Of a stretch of 64,000 bases of DNA, positions 54,265 to 63,583 are shown one piece after another. Source of the DNA: Lysinibacillus contaminans (lineage in GTDB: Bacteria > Bacillota > Bacilli > Bacillales_A > Planococcaceae); NCBI RefSeq assembly GCF_001278945.1, contig NZ_LGRV01000003.1:2480001-2544000 (forward strand). Direction: 5' to 3'. A model generated the notes under the pieces. It was given only the letters and a program-made list of their open reading frames with translations. It was not told the DNA's origin and ran no database searches. Numbering within the stretch: the stretch's first letter is position 1; the number at the start of each line of letters is the position of its first letter. Position numbers and translations under genes: made by a program.

Positions 54265-55155
54265 TTATTTCGTATAATCAAATAAACAACGAGCATGATC
54301 CTGTACGACTTCTACAAATGCTTCTACCTGCCGCAATTCAAATGAAGATTCATAACCGATTAACCATGTATCCCGTGTTAAACCAAATTCCTTTTCATTG
54401 TTCATGAGCGCAATTTTATTCACTCCATCATCTTCATTCAATGTAATCGACGGTAAAATCGCATAACCTATTCCGTTTAATGCCATTTGTTTACATGTTT
54501 CAATTTGATCGACTAAAATTTGTCGACTAGGATTAGATGCAAAATGTCGCTGCCACCACTGTTGAATTTCTTGATAATAGTTCGAATCACTTTTAAATTG
54601 AATAAATGGACGATCAGTCGTTAAGACATCCTCAATCGTTTTCAGCTCCTGGTCTACTAAATACAGCGTATCTCGGAATAGGTGAATTTTCTCCCCCCGC
54701 CAATCGACTTGTCCCCTTACAATCCCAACATGCGCCTCGCCTTCATACAATGCCTTGACAATTTCGGAGCTCCAGCCTGTCATCAGTGAAATTTTGGCCT
54801 CAGGATATCTTGTTACGAAATCCTTTAACACTTTTGGTAGCCAGTTTTGTCCGACAATCGATGCACACGCTATTTTCAATGTACCATTTACTTTTGTTGT
54901 CAGTGACTGAATCATTTCAAAAATTTCTTCTTTTTTTGCAATCATTTCATTCGCATAAGAAATGACCAGCTCTCCAGCCGGGGTTGCTGTCAGCCCTTTT
55001 TGTGAACGAATAAACAGCTGTGTTCCCCACTCTTTTTCAATTGATTGTAAACGCTGTGAAAGAGCAGGCTGCGATAAAAATAATCGCTCCGCTGCCTTAC
55101 GCATATTGCGTTCCTCTGCTAAAATTTTCAATATTTCTGCTTCTGTTGCCGTCAC
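54265..55155 (-). CDS. ccpC: LysR-family regulator CcpC
   Basis: A 296-residue regulator. The N-terminal winged helix is EERNMRKAAERLFLSQPALSQRLQSIEKEWG, and the effector domain has GWSSEIVKALYEG, PFIQFKSDSNYYQEIQ and VDQIETCKQMALNGIGYAILP. These match B. subtilis CcpC, the citrate-responsive repressor of citrate synthase and aconitase. The neighbouring darB gene upstream confirms the locus. It ties this window's citrate-uptake genes to TCA-cycle control, though direct regulation of tct is not shown. Confidence 0.9.
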   Translation of the reverse strand: MTATEAEILKILAEERNMRKAAERLFLSQPALSQRLQSIEKEWGTQLFIRSQKGLTATPAGELVISYANEMIAKKEEIFEMIQSLTTKVNGTLKIACASIVGQNWLPKVLKDFVTRYPEAKISLMTGWSSEIVKALYEGEAHVGIVRGQVDWRGEKIHLFRDTLYLVDQELKTIEDVLTTDRPFIQFKSDSNYYQEIQQWWQRHFASNPSRQILVDQIETCKQMALNGIGYAILPSITLNEDDGVNKIALMNNEKEFGLTRDTWLIGYESSFELRQVEAFVEVVQDHARCLFDYTK

Positions 55156-55215
55156 AAGAGTATCCTCCTACTCATAAGAAAAGGGACTCAATGTTTTCTT
55201 TGAGCCCCTCCTAAA

Positions 55216-55659
55216 CTAGTTTTCCTTTTGGTAAATATATTTTTTTAATTGCTTTAAAATAACACGTCTCGTCAAAATGCCAGCAAACAAACCTTCTTCA
55301 TCGACCACACATAAAAATGCATGGTTAATGACTAAATCTAAGGCTCGTTGGAATGTATCTGTTGTTTTTAATACGGCCAAATTTTTATCCATAATTGTGT
55401 CTACTTTAATGTCAGGTAGTTTTTCATATTCAATATGCTCAAGTCCTAAAATCGCTTCAGTAATCATCTTCATACTTAGTAAACCTTGAAGACGGTATTT
55501 CATATCTAATACAGGAATTGATGAATACCCTGTACGCGTTAGCACCAATAGAGCATGCTCTGCACTATTTCCAACTTGAACATGTGCAACCTTTTCGGAT
55601 GAAATAATAAAATCACTAATTGGCATTGCTAATAAATCCTTGCTGTTAGTTGAAATCAT
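55216..55659 (-). CDS. darB: c-di-AMP-binding CBS protein DarB/CbpB (YkuL)
   Basis: A 147-residue protein made of two CBS domains (first around GNSAEHALLVLTRTGYSSIPVLD, second around TDTFQRALDLVINHAFLCVVDEEG). Length and order beside ccpC match B. subtilis YkuL, shown to bind cyclic di-AMP and to control Rel and pyruvate carboxylase. A second-messenger role is therefore inferred from homology. The start ATG 55659 is preceded by AAGGAG. Confidence 0.9.
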   Translation of the reverse strand: MISTNSKDLLAMPISDFIISSEKVAHVQVGNSAEHALLVLTRTGYSSIPVLDMKYRLQGLLSMKMITEAILGLEHIEYEKLPDIKVDTIMDKNLAVLKTTDTFQRALDLVINHAFLCVVDEEGLFAGILTRRVILKQLKKYIYQKEN

Positions 55660-55796
55660 GAACTTCTTCTCCTTTTCTGTCCCAACGATGCAGAACAGGA
55701 TGCTTCTCCTTTATCATATCATAATTTTTCCTTTAATGACCGTGACAAGGCCGAGAAGAATTTTATTATAACCACGAATTATTTCAGCGTTTCGAG

Positions 55797-55838
55797 CAAA
55801 AATTAAGTACCAAATTCGCTCACGCAAATTTGATACTT
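55797..55838 (-). terminator. Terminator after the 81-aa membrane protein gene
   Basis: AAGTATCAAATTTGC pairs with GCGAATTTGGTACTT and is followed on the minus strand by AATTTTTG. Confidence 0.82.
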
Positions 55839-55856
55839 TCGTTACAACATTCTATT

Positions 55857-56102
55857 TCAATACCCTGCTTGGCTCCAATAATAAAAAATCATTACACCTG
55901 TAAATGCAAAAAAAAGTGCATATACCCAAACAACCGGATTCAGCACCGTTGAATACTCTTCAACAGTTTCAGAAATCGGTGTATCCATTTCTGATTGTCG
56001 TTCTGACGTCATTTTTGCAATCCGTAACGTCGAAACAAATGAAATGACACTAATAACAGTAACCGTGATCAGAAGCGGTATTAACCACATACCCATCGGC
56101 AA
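55857..56102 (-). CDS. Small two-helix membrane protein
   Basis: An 81-residue protein with an N-terminal helix (MWLIPLLITVTVISVISFVS), a polar middle (RIAKMTSERQSEMDTPISETVEEY) and a C-terminal helix (VVWVYALFFAFTGVMIFYYW). I do not recognise it. AAAGGAG precedes ATG 56102. It lies about 60 bases after fadH on the same strand with its own terminator, so it may share the fadH transcript. Confidence 0.72.
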   Translation of the reverse strand: MPMGMWLIPLLITVTVISVISFVSTLRIAKMTSERQSEMDTPISETVEEYSTVLNPVVWVYALFFAFTGVMIFYYWSQAGY

Positions 56103-56163
56103 AACTCCTTTCTTTGCCTATTAGTATGCGTTAAACCCGTAGCTCTCTATTCAGGAAATTCTA

Positions 56164-56931
56164 TTAAAACGGGTATGGATTTAACCATTGTCCACCATCC
56201 AATGTGATACATTCTCCGTTCATATAACTTGCTTTATCTGACATCATAAATGTCGCTAAATCTGCAATCTCTTCTGGTGTACCAATACGATTTAACGGTA
56301 CAGAATCTAATGTACGTGCAGCAGCTGCTTCTGATTCCCAAAGCTTAGATGCTCCACCCGTACGTTCAATCGGCCCTGGTGCAATCGCATTTACTCGAAT
56401 ACCATACTGTTTTCCCCACTCAACAGCTAGTGTTCTTGTCACTGATAAAACACCTGCTTTCGCCGCAGCTGAATGAATGACTCCTGCACCTGCATTCCAT
56501 GCATACGTGGCAACCATATTAATCATAGAGCCTTTAATTTTATGTTCAATCCAGTACTTCCCTACAGCTGATGAACAGTAAAAAGTACCATTTAATACAA
56601 TATCAATCACAGATTTCCAGCCATTTGGAGACAATTCCTCAGCTCTTACGATAAAATTCCCCGCTGCGTTATTGACAAGCCCATCTACTTGTCCAAACTT
56701 TTCTACTGCAAACGCCACCATTGCTTCTGCTTGTTCTGGTACTCGGACATCCATTTGGAATGTCTCGATTGCATTGCCTGCTTCTGAAATAAATGTTTTC
56801 GCTTCTGCTAAACGCTCTTCATTACGTCCTGTAATGACAACATTGGCACCCTCAGCAACAAATTGCTTCGCCATATAAAGACCCATTCCACTAGATCCAC
56901 CTGTAATAATGATTGTTTTCCCCTGTAACAT
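56164..56931 (-). CDS. fadH: 2,4-dienoyl-CoA reductase FadH (YkuF-like SDR)
   Basis: A 255-residue NADP-dependent SDR enzyme. The cofactor loop is TGGSSGMG near residue 11, NNAAGNF near residue 87, and the active-site region GVIHSAAAKAGV has Ser in place of the usual catalytic Tyr, as known in dienoyl-CoA reductases. The end GGQWLNPYPF is that of B. subtilis YkuF. It allows beta-oxidation of unsaturated fatty acids. A FadR-like operator lies upstream. Confidence 0.85.
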   Translation of the reverse strand: MLQGKTIIITGGSSGMGLYMAKQFVAEGANVVITGRNEERLAEAKTFISEAGNAIETFQMDVRVPEQAEAMVAFAVEKFGQVDGLVNNAAGNFIVRAEELSPNGWKSVIDIVLNGTFYCSSAVGKYWIEHKIKGSMINMVATYAWNAGAGVIHSAAAKAGVLSVTRTLAVEWGKQYGIRVNAIAPGPIERTGGASKLWESEAAAARTLDSVPLNRIGTPEEIADLATFMMSDKASYMNGECITLDGGQWLNPYPF

Positions 56932-56958
56932 ACCATTTCCCCCTTTGCGAAAATTAAA

Positions 56959-56976
56959 AATGAATTGCTATTCATT
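56959..56976. promoter_or_regulatory. FadR-like palindromic operator upstream of fadH
   Basis: AATGAATTGCTATTCATT is a palindrome (AATGAAT/ATTCATT). It agrees partly with the Bacillus FadR box TGAATGAMTANTCATTCA and lies 28-45 bases before the start codon. Confidence 0.5.
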
Positions 56977-57247
56977 ATGTTACTACAAATTACTGGAAAT
57001 GTCTCATTTTATCTACAATAAACATATATTTATAGCATATATTTAAATTTTCTATTACTATAAAAAAAGCCAATTCCCTATTATCATAGAAGTCGACTCT
57101 TAAACATTTCATATATAAATCACTTATCGCGGCTGATCATGCAACTGTATTAGTGTTTTTACATTATTATTGATTTAATCTTTTTATGTAATACACAGAG
57201 ATATCTAACATTGAAACATCTCTTTACCTATGCTTTATTCATATTTC

Positions 57248-57425
57248 AAGGCCACCGTGGAAAGCGTCCGTCTGGAGTGTAATGTGCTGTCAAGTACAGA
57301 TTTCGGTGTAGAGCCTTTTTAACTATAGCGTTTTTCAATGCCCTCAAAAAAAGCGAGGTATTCGACGATTAAATCGTCGAATACCTCACAATGTGAAACG
57401 CTATGGACTTTTCAGTGCCTCATTT
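57248..57425. repeat. Structured intergenic repeat-like segment
   Basis: The 57000-57445 gap is otherwise featureless AT-rich DNA. This segment starts with a GGAAAGCGTCCGTCTGGAG stretch, and holds ATAGCGTTT (57325) with its inverse AAACGCTAT (57396-57404) enclosing a strong terminator. It resembles repeats I know as common in Planococcaceae, but no second copy is in the window. Confidence 0.4.
57345..57387 (-). terminator. Terminator of the ppx-ppk-EAL operon
   Basis: A perfect 16-bp stem GAGGTATTCGACGATT / AATCGTCGAATACCTC with a one-base separation is followed on the minus strand by GCTTTTTTT. Confidence 0.9.
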
Positions 57426-57445
57426 ACAATGCATCACATTTTCTT

Positions 57446-59467
57446 TCAATTAACAAAATATTGTTCAATTACCGCTTCTACCGACAAAGGCTTATTGTAT
57501 AAATATCCTTGCCCTTTTTGACAGCGATAACGTTTTAAAAAGGCAACCTGAAACAGTTCCTCAATGCCTTCAGCCACGACTTCTAGCCCTAAATTATGCG
57601 ACATTGAAATAATTGCTTTAATAATCGCTTCATTTTTTTCATCTTTCGCTATATCTGCTATGAATGACTGATCGATTTTAATTGTGTCGATTGGATATTT
57701 CTTTAAATAGCTTAAAGAAGAATACCCAGTGCCAAAATCATCAACTGATACATGTACACCTAAGTGTTTTAAGTCAGATAAAATCGAAAACGTTTCATTC
57801 ACATTCGTCATCGAACTCTCTGTAATTTCCACTTCCAATAACGTAGGTTCTACATCATATTTGTTCAAAGCATCATTTATTTTTCGTGCGAAATCTTCTC
57901 TTCTAAACTGCTTTGGCGATATATTGACAGCAATGCGAACAGGCCGATATCCAAGATCTTTCCATTCTTTTTGATAACGACATACTTCCTCTATAACCCA
58001 GTCGCCAATATTAATAATTAAGCCTGATGCCTCAGCAATTGGAATAAACTGTGCAGGTGAAACGAAGCCAAATTTTCTGTTATTCCAGCGCAATAATGCC
58101 TCAAAACTATCTATTCTATTCGTCGTTAAGTCTATTTGAGGTTGTAAATGGATACTTAACTCATCAAATTCAATGGCACGGCGTAAATGTGACTCCATTA
58201 AAGCTTCATTCGGAAACGCAGTTGTCATATCATCCCGGAAATAACGAAAATGGGATCGTCCATGCTCTTTTACTGAAAATAGTGCTTGGTCGGCTTTACG
58301 TACAAGCGTTTCTAAATCATTACCATCCGCCGGACTAAGGGATATACCTATGGAAACACTGATAAAATATTCCTGACCATCTATAATAAACGGCTGTTTT
58401 AATGCCTCCAATAGTTCACTCGCTACTTTTTCAATTTTCTCAAATGTTGCATCCTTTAATAGAAAAATAAATTCATCGCTATTATAGCGATATACTGAGC
58501 ATTTTGAATGGCTTAACTCACTCAGTCTATTACTAAACATGCGCATTAATTCATCACCTTGACTTTCACCTAGTGACTCATTAAATTTTTTAAAACGATC
58601 AATATCGATTAATATAAGCGCAGCCTGTTGTTTATTAGTTTTACTATCATTCAGATGTTGTAGCCAATGCTCCTTGAACGCTTTTCGATTCCAAATACCC
58701 GTCAGCTCATCCATTAAAGCCAAATAATAAAAAGTCTCATGATCATTCATAAATGCTTTCGCTTCTTTAATAAATAAATGAATACCTACTATTTCACCAT
58801 TAAAATATGTTGGATGGGTACGTAAGAAAAAAGGTTCTTCGCTTAGTAGTTGGTCCTTAAATAAACACTTCGGCATACCAAATGCAGAACCTTCTAATGT
58901 TTTTTCGAATAATAACTTAAATTCACTCACATACCTTTTTTCTAATATTGAAAAAATATTTTGCCCAATAATGCTTACTTGTTGATGCAACAATAAAGAA
59001 GTTGCTGCTGCATTCTGATAAATTATATGCCCCTGTAAATCGGTTGTTAACACAGGATTAACATGTTGTTCAACAAACTGTAAATATGGCTGTCCATAAG
59101 CCATTACAGTATTATCTCGTATTTCACGAAAAATAATAGCAGATACATTCCCATCTAAATGTTGAACACTTACATCAAGTTTTTGCGTTTCTTGCCCTTT
59201 TAAAAATTTAATTGTTTGAATACTACCTGACTCTTGCATAAAGATAGTTAATAATTTTTCCCAGCACAGTTCCGTAAAAAATTGTGTTGCTTCAATAGCA
59301 TGCTCATCATTTAACTCTATTAAAGAAGCCACTTTATCGTTACGGTAAACAACTTCAAATTCCCTGGTATCTTTTTGTCTTAAAAAGACAATTGCATCAA
59401 ATGGATTTAACTTTGCCAGTTGATGATAATATACATCTTGCCCTACATTATCTTTTATTTTATCCAT
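57446..59467 (-). CDS. PAS-GGDEF-EAL protein, probable c-di-GMP phosphodiesterase
   Basis: A cytosolic protein of 673 residues. A PAS domain (VLTTDLQGHIIYQNAAATSLL) lies about residues 130-240, a GGDEF domain about 255-415 and an EAL domain about 430-670. The GGDEF signature is degenerate (YRYNSDEF), so cyclase activity is unlikely. The EAL residues are intact: FEALLRW, NISPKQF, EITESS, DDFGTGYSS, IKIDQSF and AEGIEE, so it should cleave c-di-GMP. ATG 59467 follows GGGGGAAAAG; the frame extends to 59497 without such a site. It lies 53 bases after ppk and should be co-transcribed. Confidence 0.9.
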   Translation of the reverse strand: MDKIKDNVGQDVYYHQLAKLNPFDAIVFLRQKDTREFEVVYRNDKVASLIELNDEHAIEATQFFTELCWEKLLTIFMQESGSIQTIKFLKGQETQKLDVSVQHLDGNVSAIIFREIRDNTVMAYGQPYLQFVEQHVNPVLTTDLQGHIIYQNAAATSLLLHQQVSIIGQNIFSILEKRYVSEFKLLFEKTLEGSAFGMPKCLFKDQLLSEEPFFLRTHPTYFNGEIVGIHLFIKEAKAFMNDHETFYYLALMDELTGIWNRKAFKEHWLQHLNDSKTNKQQAALILIDIDRFKKFNESLGESQGDELMRMFSNRLSELSHSKCSVYRYNSDEFIFLLKDATFEKIEKVASELLEALKQPFIIDGQEYFISVSIGISLSPADGNDLETLVRKADQALFSVKEHGRSHFRYFRDDMTTAFPNEALMESHLRRAIEFDELSIHLQPQIDLTTNRIDSFEALLRWNNRKFGFVSPAQFIPIAEASGLIINIGDWVIEEVCRYQKEWKDLGYRPVRIAVNISPKQFRREDFARKINDALNKYDVEPTLLEVEITESSMTNVNETFSILSDLKHLGVHVSVDDFGTGYSSLSYLKKYPIDTIKIDQSFIADIAKDEKNEAIIKAIISMSHNLGLEVVAEGIEELFQVAFLKRYRCQKGQGYLYNKPLSVEAVIEQYFVN

Positions 59468-59520
59468 CTTTTCCCCCATTAAGCAGAGCCTGTACAATAT
59501 TCGATTACGTAAAAGGAAAG

Positions 59521-61677
59521 CTACTCTTCGTCTATTGTAGGCTTTAGCGCATCTTTTAAGAAAATTTCTTGGCTATTAATTGGATCTTCACCACGGTCAA
59601 ACTCTTTATAATGATATTTCCCATTCGAGTCTTGAATACGTGCTTTCGCTGTATCTTCTAGTTGTTTGTTCATTATGTCAATAATACGTTTTTTTGCTTC
59701 ACTTGCATACACTGGGAATAAAATTTCTACACGTTTGATCATATTTCGAGTCATCATATCCGCTGATGAAAGGTATACTTTATTTTCCCCATTATGATGG
59801 AACCAATAAATACGGGAATGCTCAAGGAAGCGACCTACAATACTTGTCACCGTAATATTATCGCTAATGCCCGGTATTCCTGGGCGAATACAGCAAATAC
59901 CACGAATGATTAGTTCAACTTGAACACCTGCAATCGACGCCTCATATAGTTTCATCATTAAATCTTTATCGGTTAATGAATTCATCTTCGCGCGAATAAA
60001 TCCGTTACCATACTGTTTATGACAAGCAATTTCTTCGTCAATCAGAAGAATAAACTCATCACGGATATCAAACGGAGCAACCACTAAATGATTAAATTTC
60101 GGCTTTTCTGTATAACCACTTAAGAAGTTGAAAAAGTTTGTTGCATCAATCCCAAATTCTTTATCGGATGTAATAATCCCCATATCCGTATATATTTTTG
60201 CTGTTGCATCATTATAGTTCCCTGTACCAAGATGCACGAAGCGTTCGATTTTGCCGTTTCGACGACTAACAACGAGTGTGATCTTGGAGTGGGTTTTCAA
60301 ATTATTCATGCCGTAAATTACAAGACAGCCAGCTTGCTCAAGTTCCTTCGCCCAATGCACATTATTTGCCTCGTCAAAACGAGCTTTTAACTCCACTAAC
60401 ACAGTTACTTGCTTGCCATTTTCAGCAGCTAACTTTAATGCTTGAATAATAGGTGAGTTTCCACTTACTCGATATAGTGTTTGCTTAATCGCCAGTACAT
60501 TCGGATTAACTGCGGCTTCGGTAATAAAGTCCACAATCGGTGCAAATGACTCGTACGGGTGATGGAAGAAAATATCTTGTAGCAACGCTTTTTCAAAAAT
60601 ATTTTCATCAGACTGTAAATCTAATGGTGGTTGTGGAATAAAGCTTTCATATTCTAAATGCTCACGGCCGACCGAAATGCCTTTGACAAAGGAGAACATA
60701 AAGGTTAAATCCAGTGGGCCATCAATGTGAAATACATCCGCTTCTTCGATTTCGAATTCATCGAGTAAATAGGCTAATACTTCATCATTCATTTCACCTA
60801 CACGAACTTCAAGGCGACTTCCTACGCCCCATTTGCGCTTTTTCAGCTCTTTTTCAATTTCTACAAGTAAGTCTCGTGCGCCTTCTTCATGAATCGTTAA
60901 ATCTGCATTACGTGTTAAACGGAAGGCCTGAGCAGATTTTACACTATAACCCAAAAATAATTTTTCAATATGAGCAACAATCACATCTTCCAGTAAAACG
61001 ATAACTGTCTCCCCTTCAGCAGAAGGTACTTTAATATAACGATCAAGTACAGATGGCACCTGTACAATCGCTACCTTTTCACGATTTTCTAACTCTATTT
61101 CATCTTGCTCTAATAATACCAATATATTCAATGTTTTCCCGATTAGCGTTGGGAAAGGCCGATATGCATCAACGGCTACTGGTGTTAATACAGGGAAAAT
61201 TGTCTCCGCAAACATCTCGTTGATAAATGCTTTTTGAGTGCTATTCAAATCCTTCATATCTGCAATATGTACATTATGTTGAGGTAATAAATCATAAATT
61301 AAATGACGATATACTTCTGTTTGACGACGTACTAATGCTTGCGTACGCTCTGCGATTTTCGCTAATTGTTCTTTCGGAGTCAGACCTGATTTATTTTCAG
61401 CTTTATGGAAACCTGCACGAATTTGATCTTGCAAGCCTGCTACTCGTACCATGAAAAATTCGTCTAAATTCGAACTGAATATCGCTAAAAACTTTAAGCG
61501 TTCTAGCAGAGGATTACTTACATCCTCCGCTTCTTCTAAAACACGCTCATTGAAGGCAAGCCAACTTAGTTCACGGTTATTATAGTATTGTGGTTTGGCG
61601 ATTTCCTCTAATAAATTGATTTGCTCTTGCAAATACTCTTCTGCATTTATACTATTTTTCGTTACTTCAGTTGTCAT
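59521..61677 (-). CDS. ppk: Polyphosphate kinase PPK1
   Basis: A 718-residue enzyme that makes polyphosphate from ATP reversibly. The N-terminal PPK block YYNNRELSWLAFNERVLEEA near residue 32 is present. The autophosphorylated His is in HSKITLVVSRR and the second catalytic His in YWFHHNGENKVYLSSADMM; FVHLGTGNYND follows the first. AAGGGTGG precedes ATG 61677, which overlaps the ppx stop by 11 bases, so synthesis and degradation enzymes are translationally coupled. Confidence 0.96.
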   Translation of the reverse strand: MTTEVTKNSINAEEYLQEQINLLEEIAKPQYYNNRELSWLAFNERVLEEAEDVSNPLLERLKFLAIFSSNLDEFFMVRVAGLQDQIRAGFHKAENKSGLTPKEQLAKIAERTQALVRRQTEVYRHLIYDLLPQHNVHIADMKDLNSTQKAFINEMFAETIFPVLTPVAVDAYRPFPTLIGKTLNILVLLEQDEIELENREKVAIVQVPSVLDRYIKVPSAEGETVIVLLEDVIVAHIEKLFLGYSVKSAQAFRLTRNADLTIHEEGARDLLVEIEKELKKRKWGVGSRLEVRVGEMNDEVLAYLLDEFEIEEADVFHIDGPLDLTFMFSFVKGISVGREHLEYESFIPQPPLDLQSDENIFEKALLQDIFFHHPYESFAPIVDFITEAAVNPNVLAIKQTLYRVSGNSPIIQALKLAAENGKQVTVLVELKARFDEANNVHWAKELEQAGCLVIYGMNNLKTHSKITLVVSRRNGKIERFVHLGTGNYNDATAKIYTDMGIITSDKEFGIDATNFFNFLSGYTEKPKFNHLVVAPFDIRDEFILLIDEEIACHKQYGNGFIRAKMNSLTDKDLMMKLYEASIAGVQVELIIRGICCIRPGIPGISDNITVTSIVGRFLEHSRIYWFHHNGENKVYLSSADMMTRNMIKRVEILFPVYASEAKKRIIDIMNKQLEDTAKARIQDSNGKYHYKEFDRGEDPINSQEIFLKDALKPTIDEE

Positions 61678-63220
61678 TTTGTTTCCACCCTTCTTCAATA
61701 AAATTTATTTTGATTGCCGTTTTTAATACACGCTCTAAATGCTTTTTATGACGCTCCGCTTGATATCTTTCAGCGGCAACATTTTTTTCGACTAAAATAT
61801 CTAACCTAACAAAGTCATTATCTTTATGCATTTTAATAGTATGAACAACATTTCGTTTCGAAACATTTAATGCATAAACAAATTTTAACATAGCACCGAA
61901 ATCACGCGTTTTACGATATTCCTCTCGACTTATCCACCCCGTAAAAGGTGAGGCAAAACGTTGATAGTAATCTTTATTTTTATAAGAGGCTAGAAGAGCT
62001 AATTGCACACGTTCCTTATGATTCAATCCGTCAATTGATTGATTGGCAATTAAGTAAAAAGTATGTTGGCTGGCTGAGTTTAGTTCTATATATTCACCAA
62101 TATTAAATACCTTCGCGGCTTTACGTATTAACTGTAAATCTTGGGCGTTGAAAGTTAAATAATTTAAATGACAGCACTCCCGGTATAGCTGATCTACCAA
62201 ATCCCTTAAATAATCCATTTCAATCTCGGCACGACCATATTGTCTTGCTAGCCTCCTAGCGTTTCCCTCAAACACCTTGTATTTGTCGAAAGCTTGCTCA
62301 TCACTTTTTAAAATCCGCTGGAGTATAAGACCCTCTCGTAATCCTTTATTCGTTAGCTGAAACACTTCACTCTGTACAACCTCCATCAGAACACAAAAAA
62401 CCTCTAATGCAGGTACGATAATATCGGCACGATCTGTTGAAAGCCCGTCCAATTGCTTTAATGCATCAAAAGACATATTGCCTAAATAGTTACTCAGTTC
62501 ATCTATGTCTTGCTTTGGGATTTCATAACCATGTACACTGGCAATTGGATACGCACGCCTTTGCTGATGAATTTGTGCAATATTTCTCGCACTACCACCA
62601 ATTGCAATAATGGGTAACTGAACACCTTGAATCCAAGGGAGTGACAGAAACTGTTCTTTCACAAAGTCAATTAGTTCCTTTCTTTCACTACTATTTGGAA
62701 TATCTCCTTTTACAAAGTTCTGTTTTAAAGACACTGTTCCAAAAGGGAAGCTATGCGTGTTTAGAAGCTGCTTATCCTTATACAAGGTAATTTCAGTACT
62801 ACCTCCACCAATATCAATTGTTATGGCAGAAGGTGTCCCCATCGAATAAGCAACCGCCATATAACCGTAGTATGCCTCTTCCTCACCTGATAACAACTCA
62901 ATTTGGATACCCGTATATTCCTTCATTCGCGCTATAATACTATCTCGATTAGTCGCCTGGCGTATAGCGGCGGTTGCTGCGGCTTTTACATCTACAATTT
63001 CAAAATCATCAAGCATTGCTTTGAACGTTAATAATGTTTCAGTTAGCACTTGTATTCCTTCCTCAGACATTTCTCCTGTAGGTAGGATATACGTTCGTAG
63101 ACGTGCCACTGTTTTAATATTTCCTAATTCACGAAGCCCTTCTTCTTTATCATAAAGATAAAGAACCAAACGAATAGTATTTGAGCCGATATCGATAATG
63201 GCCGTTTTCAAAATATCCAA
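61667..63220 (-). CDS. ppx: Exopolyphosphatase (Ppx/GppA family)
   Basis: A protein of about 517 residues of the actin-like ASKHA fold. AIIDIGSNTIRLVLY near residue 10 (phosphate 1), catalytic Glu in SGEEEAYYGY near residue 115 and TIDIGGGSTEITL (phosphate 2) are present. A C-terminal HD-like helical domain follows. It hydrolyses polyphosphate or pppGpp. GGAGG precedes TTG 63220 at 11 bases; GTG 63229 is only two bases from it. The start is thus uncertain by a few codons. Confidence 0.92.
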   Translation of the reverse strand: MDILKTAIIDIGSNTIRLVLYLYDKEEGLRELGNIKTVARLRTYILPTGEMSEEGIQVLTETLLTFKAMLDDFEIVDVKAAATAAIRQATNRDSIIARMKEYTGIQIELLSGEEEAYYGYMAVAYSMGTPSAITIDIGGGSTEITLYKDKQLLNTHSFPFGTVSLKQNFVKGDIPNSSERKELIDFVKEQFLSLPWIQGVQLPIIAIGGSARNIAQIHQQRRAYPIASVHGYEIPKQDIDELSNYLGNMSFDALKQLDGLSTDRADIIVPALEVFCVLMEVVQSEVFQLTNKGLREGLILQRILKSDEQAFDKYKVFEGNARRLARQYGRAEIEMDYLRDLVDQLYRECCHLNYLTFNAQDLQLIRKAAKVFNIGEYIELNSASQHTFYLIANQSIDGLNHKERVQLALLASYKNKDYYQRFASPFTGWISREEYRKTRDFGAMLKFVYALNVSKRNVVHTIKMHKDNDFVRLDILVEKNVAAERYQAERHKKHLERVLKTAIKINFIEEGWKQNDN

Positions 63221-63313
63221 ATAGTTCACTTCCTCCGTGAGAAAATCATAGCAATTTTTTTGAATGCAAGTAATTCACACTATCTTTTACCATGCTCGTT
63301 GGCTTTTATACAA

Positions 63314-63352
63314 AAAAACCGGAACCTAAAAGGCATCCGGTTTTTTTTCTTA
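63314..63352. terminator. Terminator between cheV and ppx
   Basis: The 10-bp stem AAAAACCGGA / TCCGGTTTTT has A and T runs on both sides. It ends leftward transcription from cheV. Confidence 0.88.
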
Positions 63353-63403
63353 TTTACATTCTTTCAGGATACCAATTATTTAAATTGAGGGTACACTTAT
63401 ATC

Positions 63404-63560
63404 AATTACGCATCCGCGTAATTGTGTCCTGATTGTGTATCATACTTAGGCTTCACTAATACGAGTTAATTTGCCGTTTTCGGATGAATGCCAATGAGCA
63501 TTGGCTAGTGCCTTGATCTTTGACATTCACAGGAGACATTAGCCTACTTCAACGAGCTCA
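63404..63560. repeat. Intergenic segment with short palindromes
   Basis: The cheV-ppx gap contains AATTACGCATCCGCGTAATT (63404-63423) and GCCAATGAGCATTGGC (63490-63505), with TTTGACATTCACAGGAGACA near 63520. It is non-coding and more GC-rich than nearby gaps, like the repeat at 42.0 kb. Confidence 0.4.
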
Positions 63561-63583
63561 ACAGAATTATATTTTACGATTTA

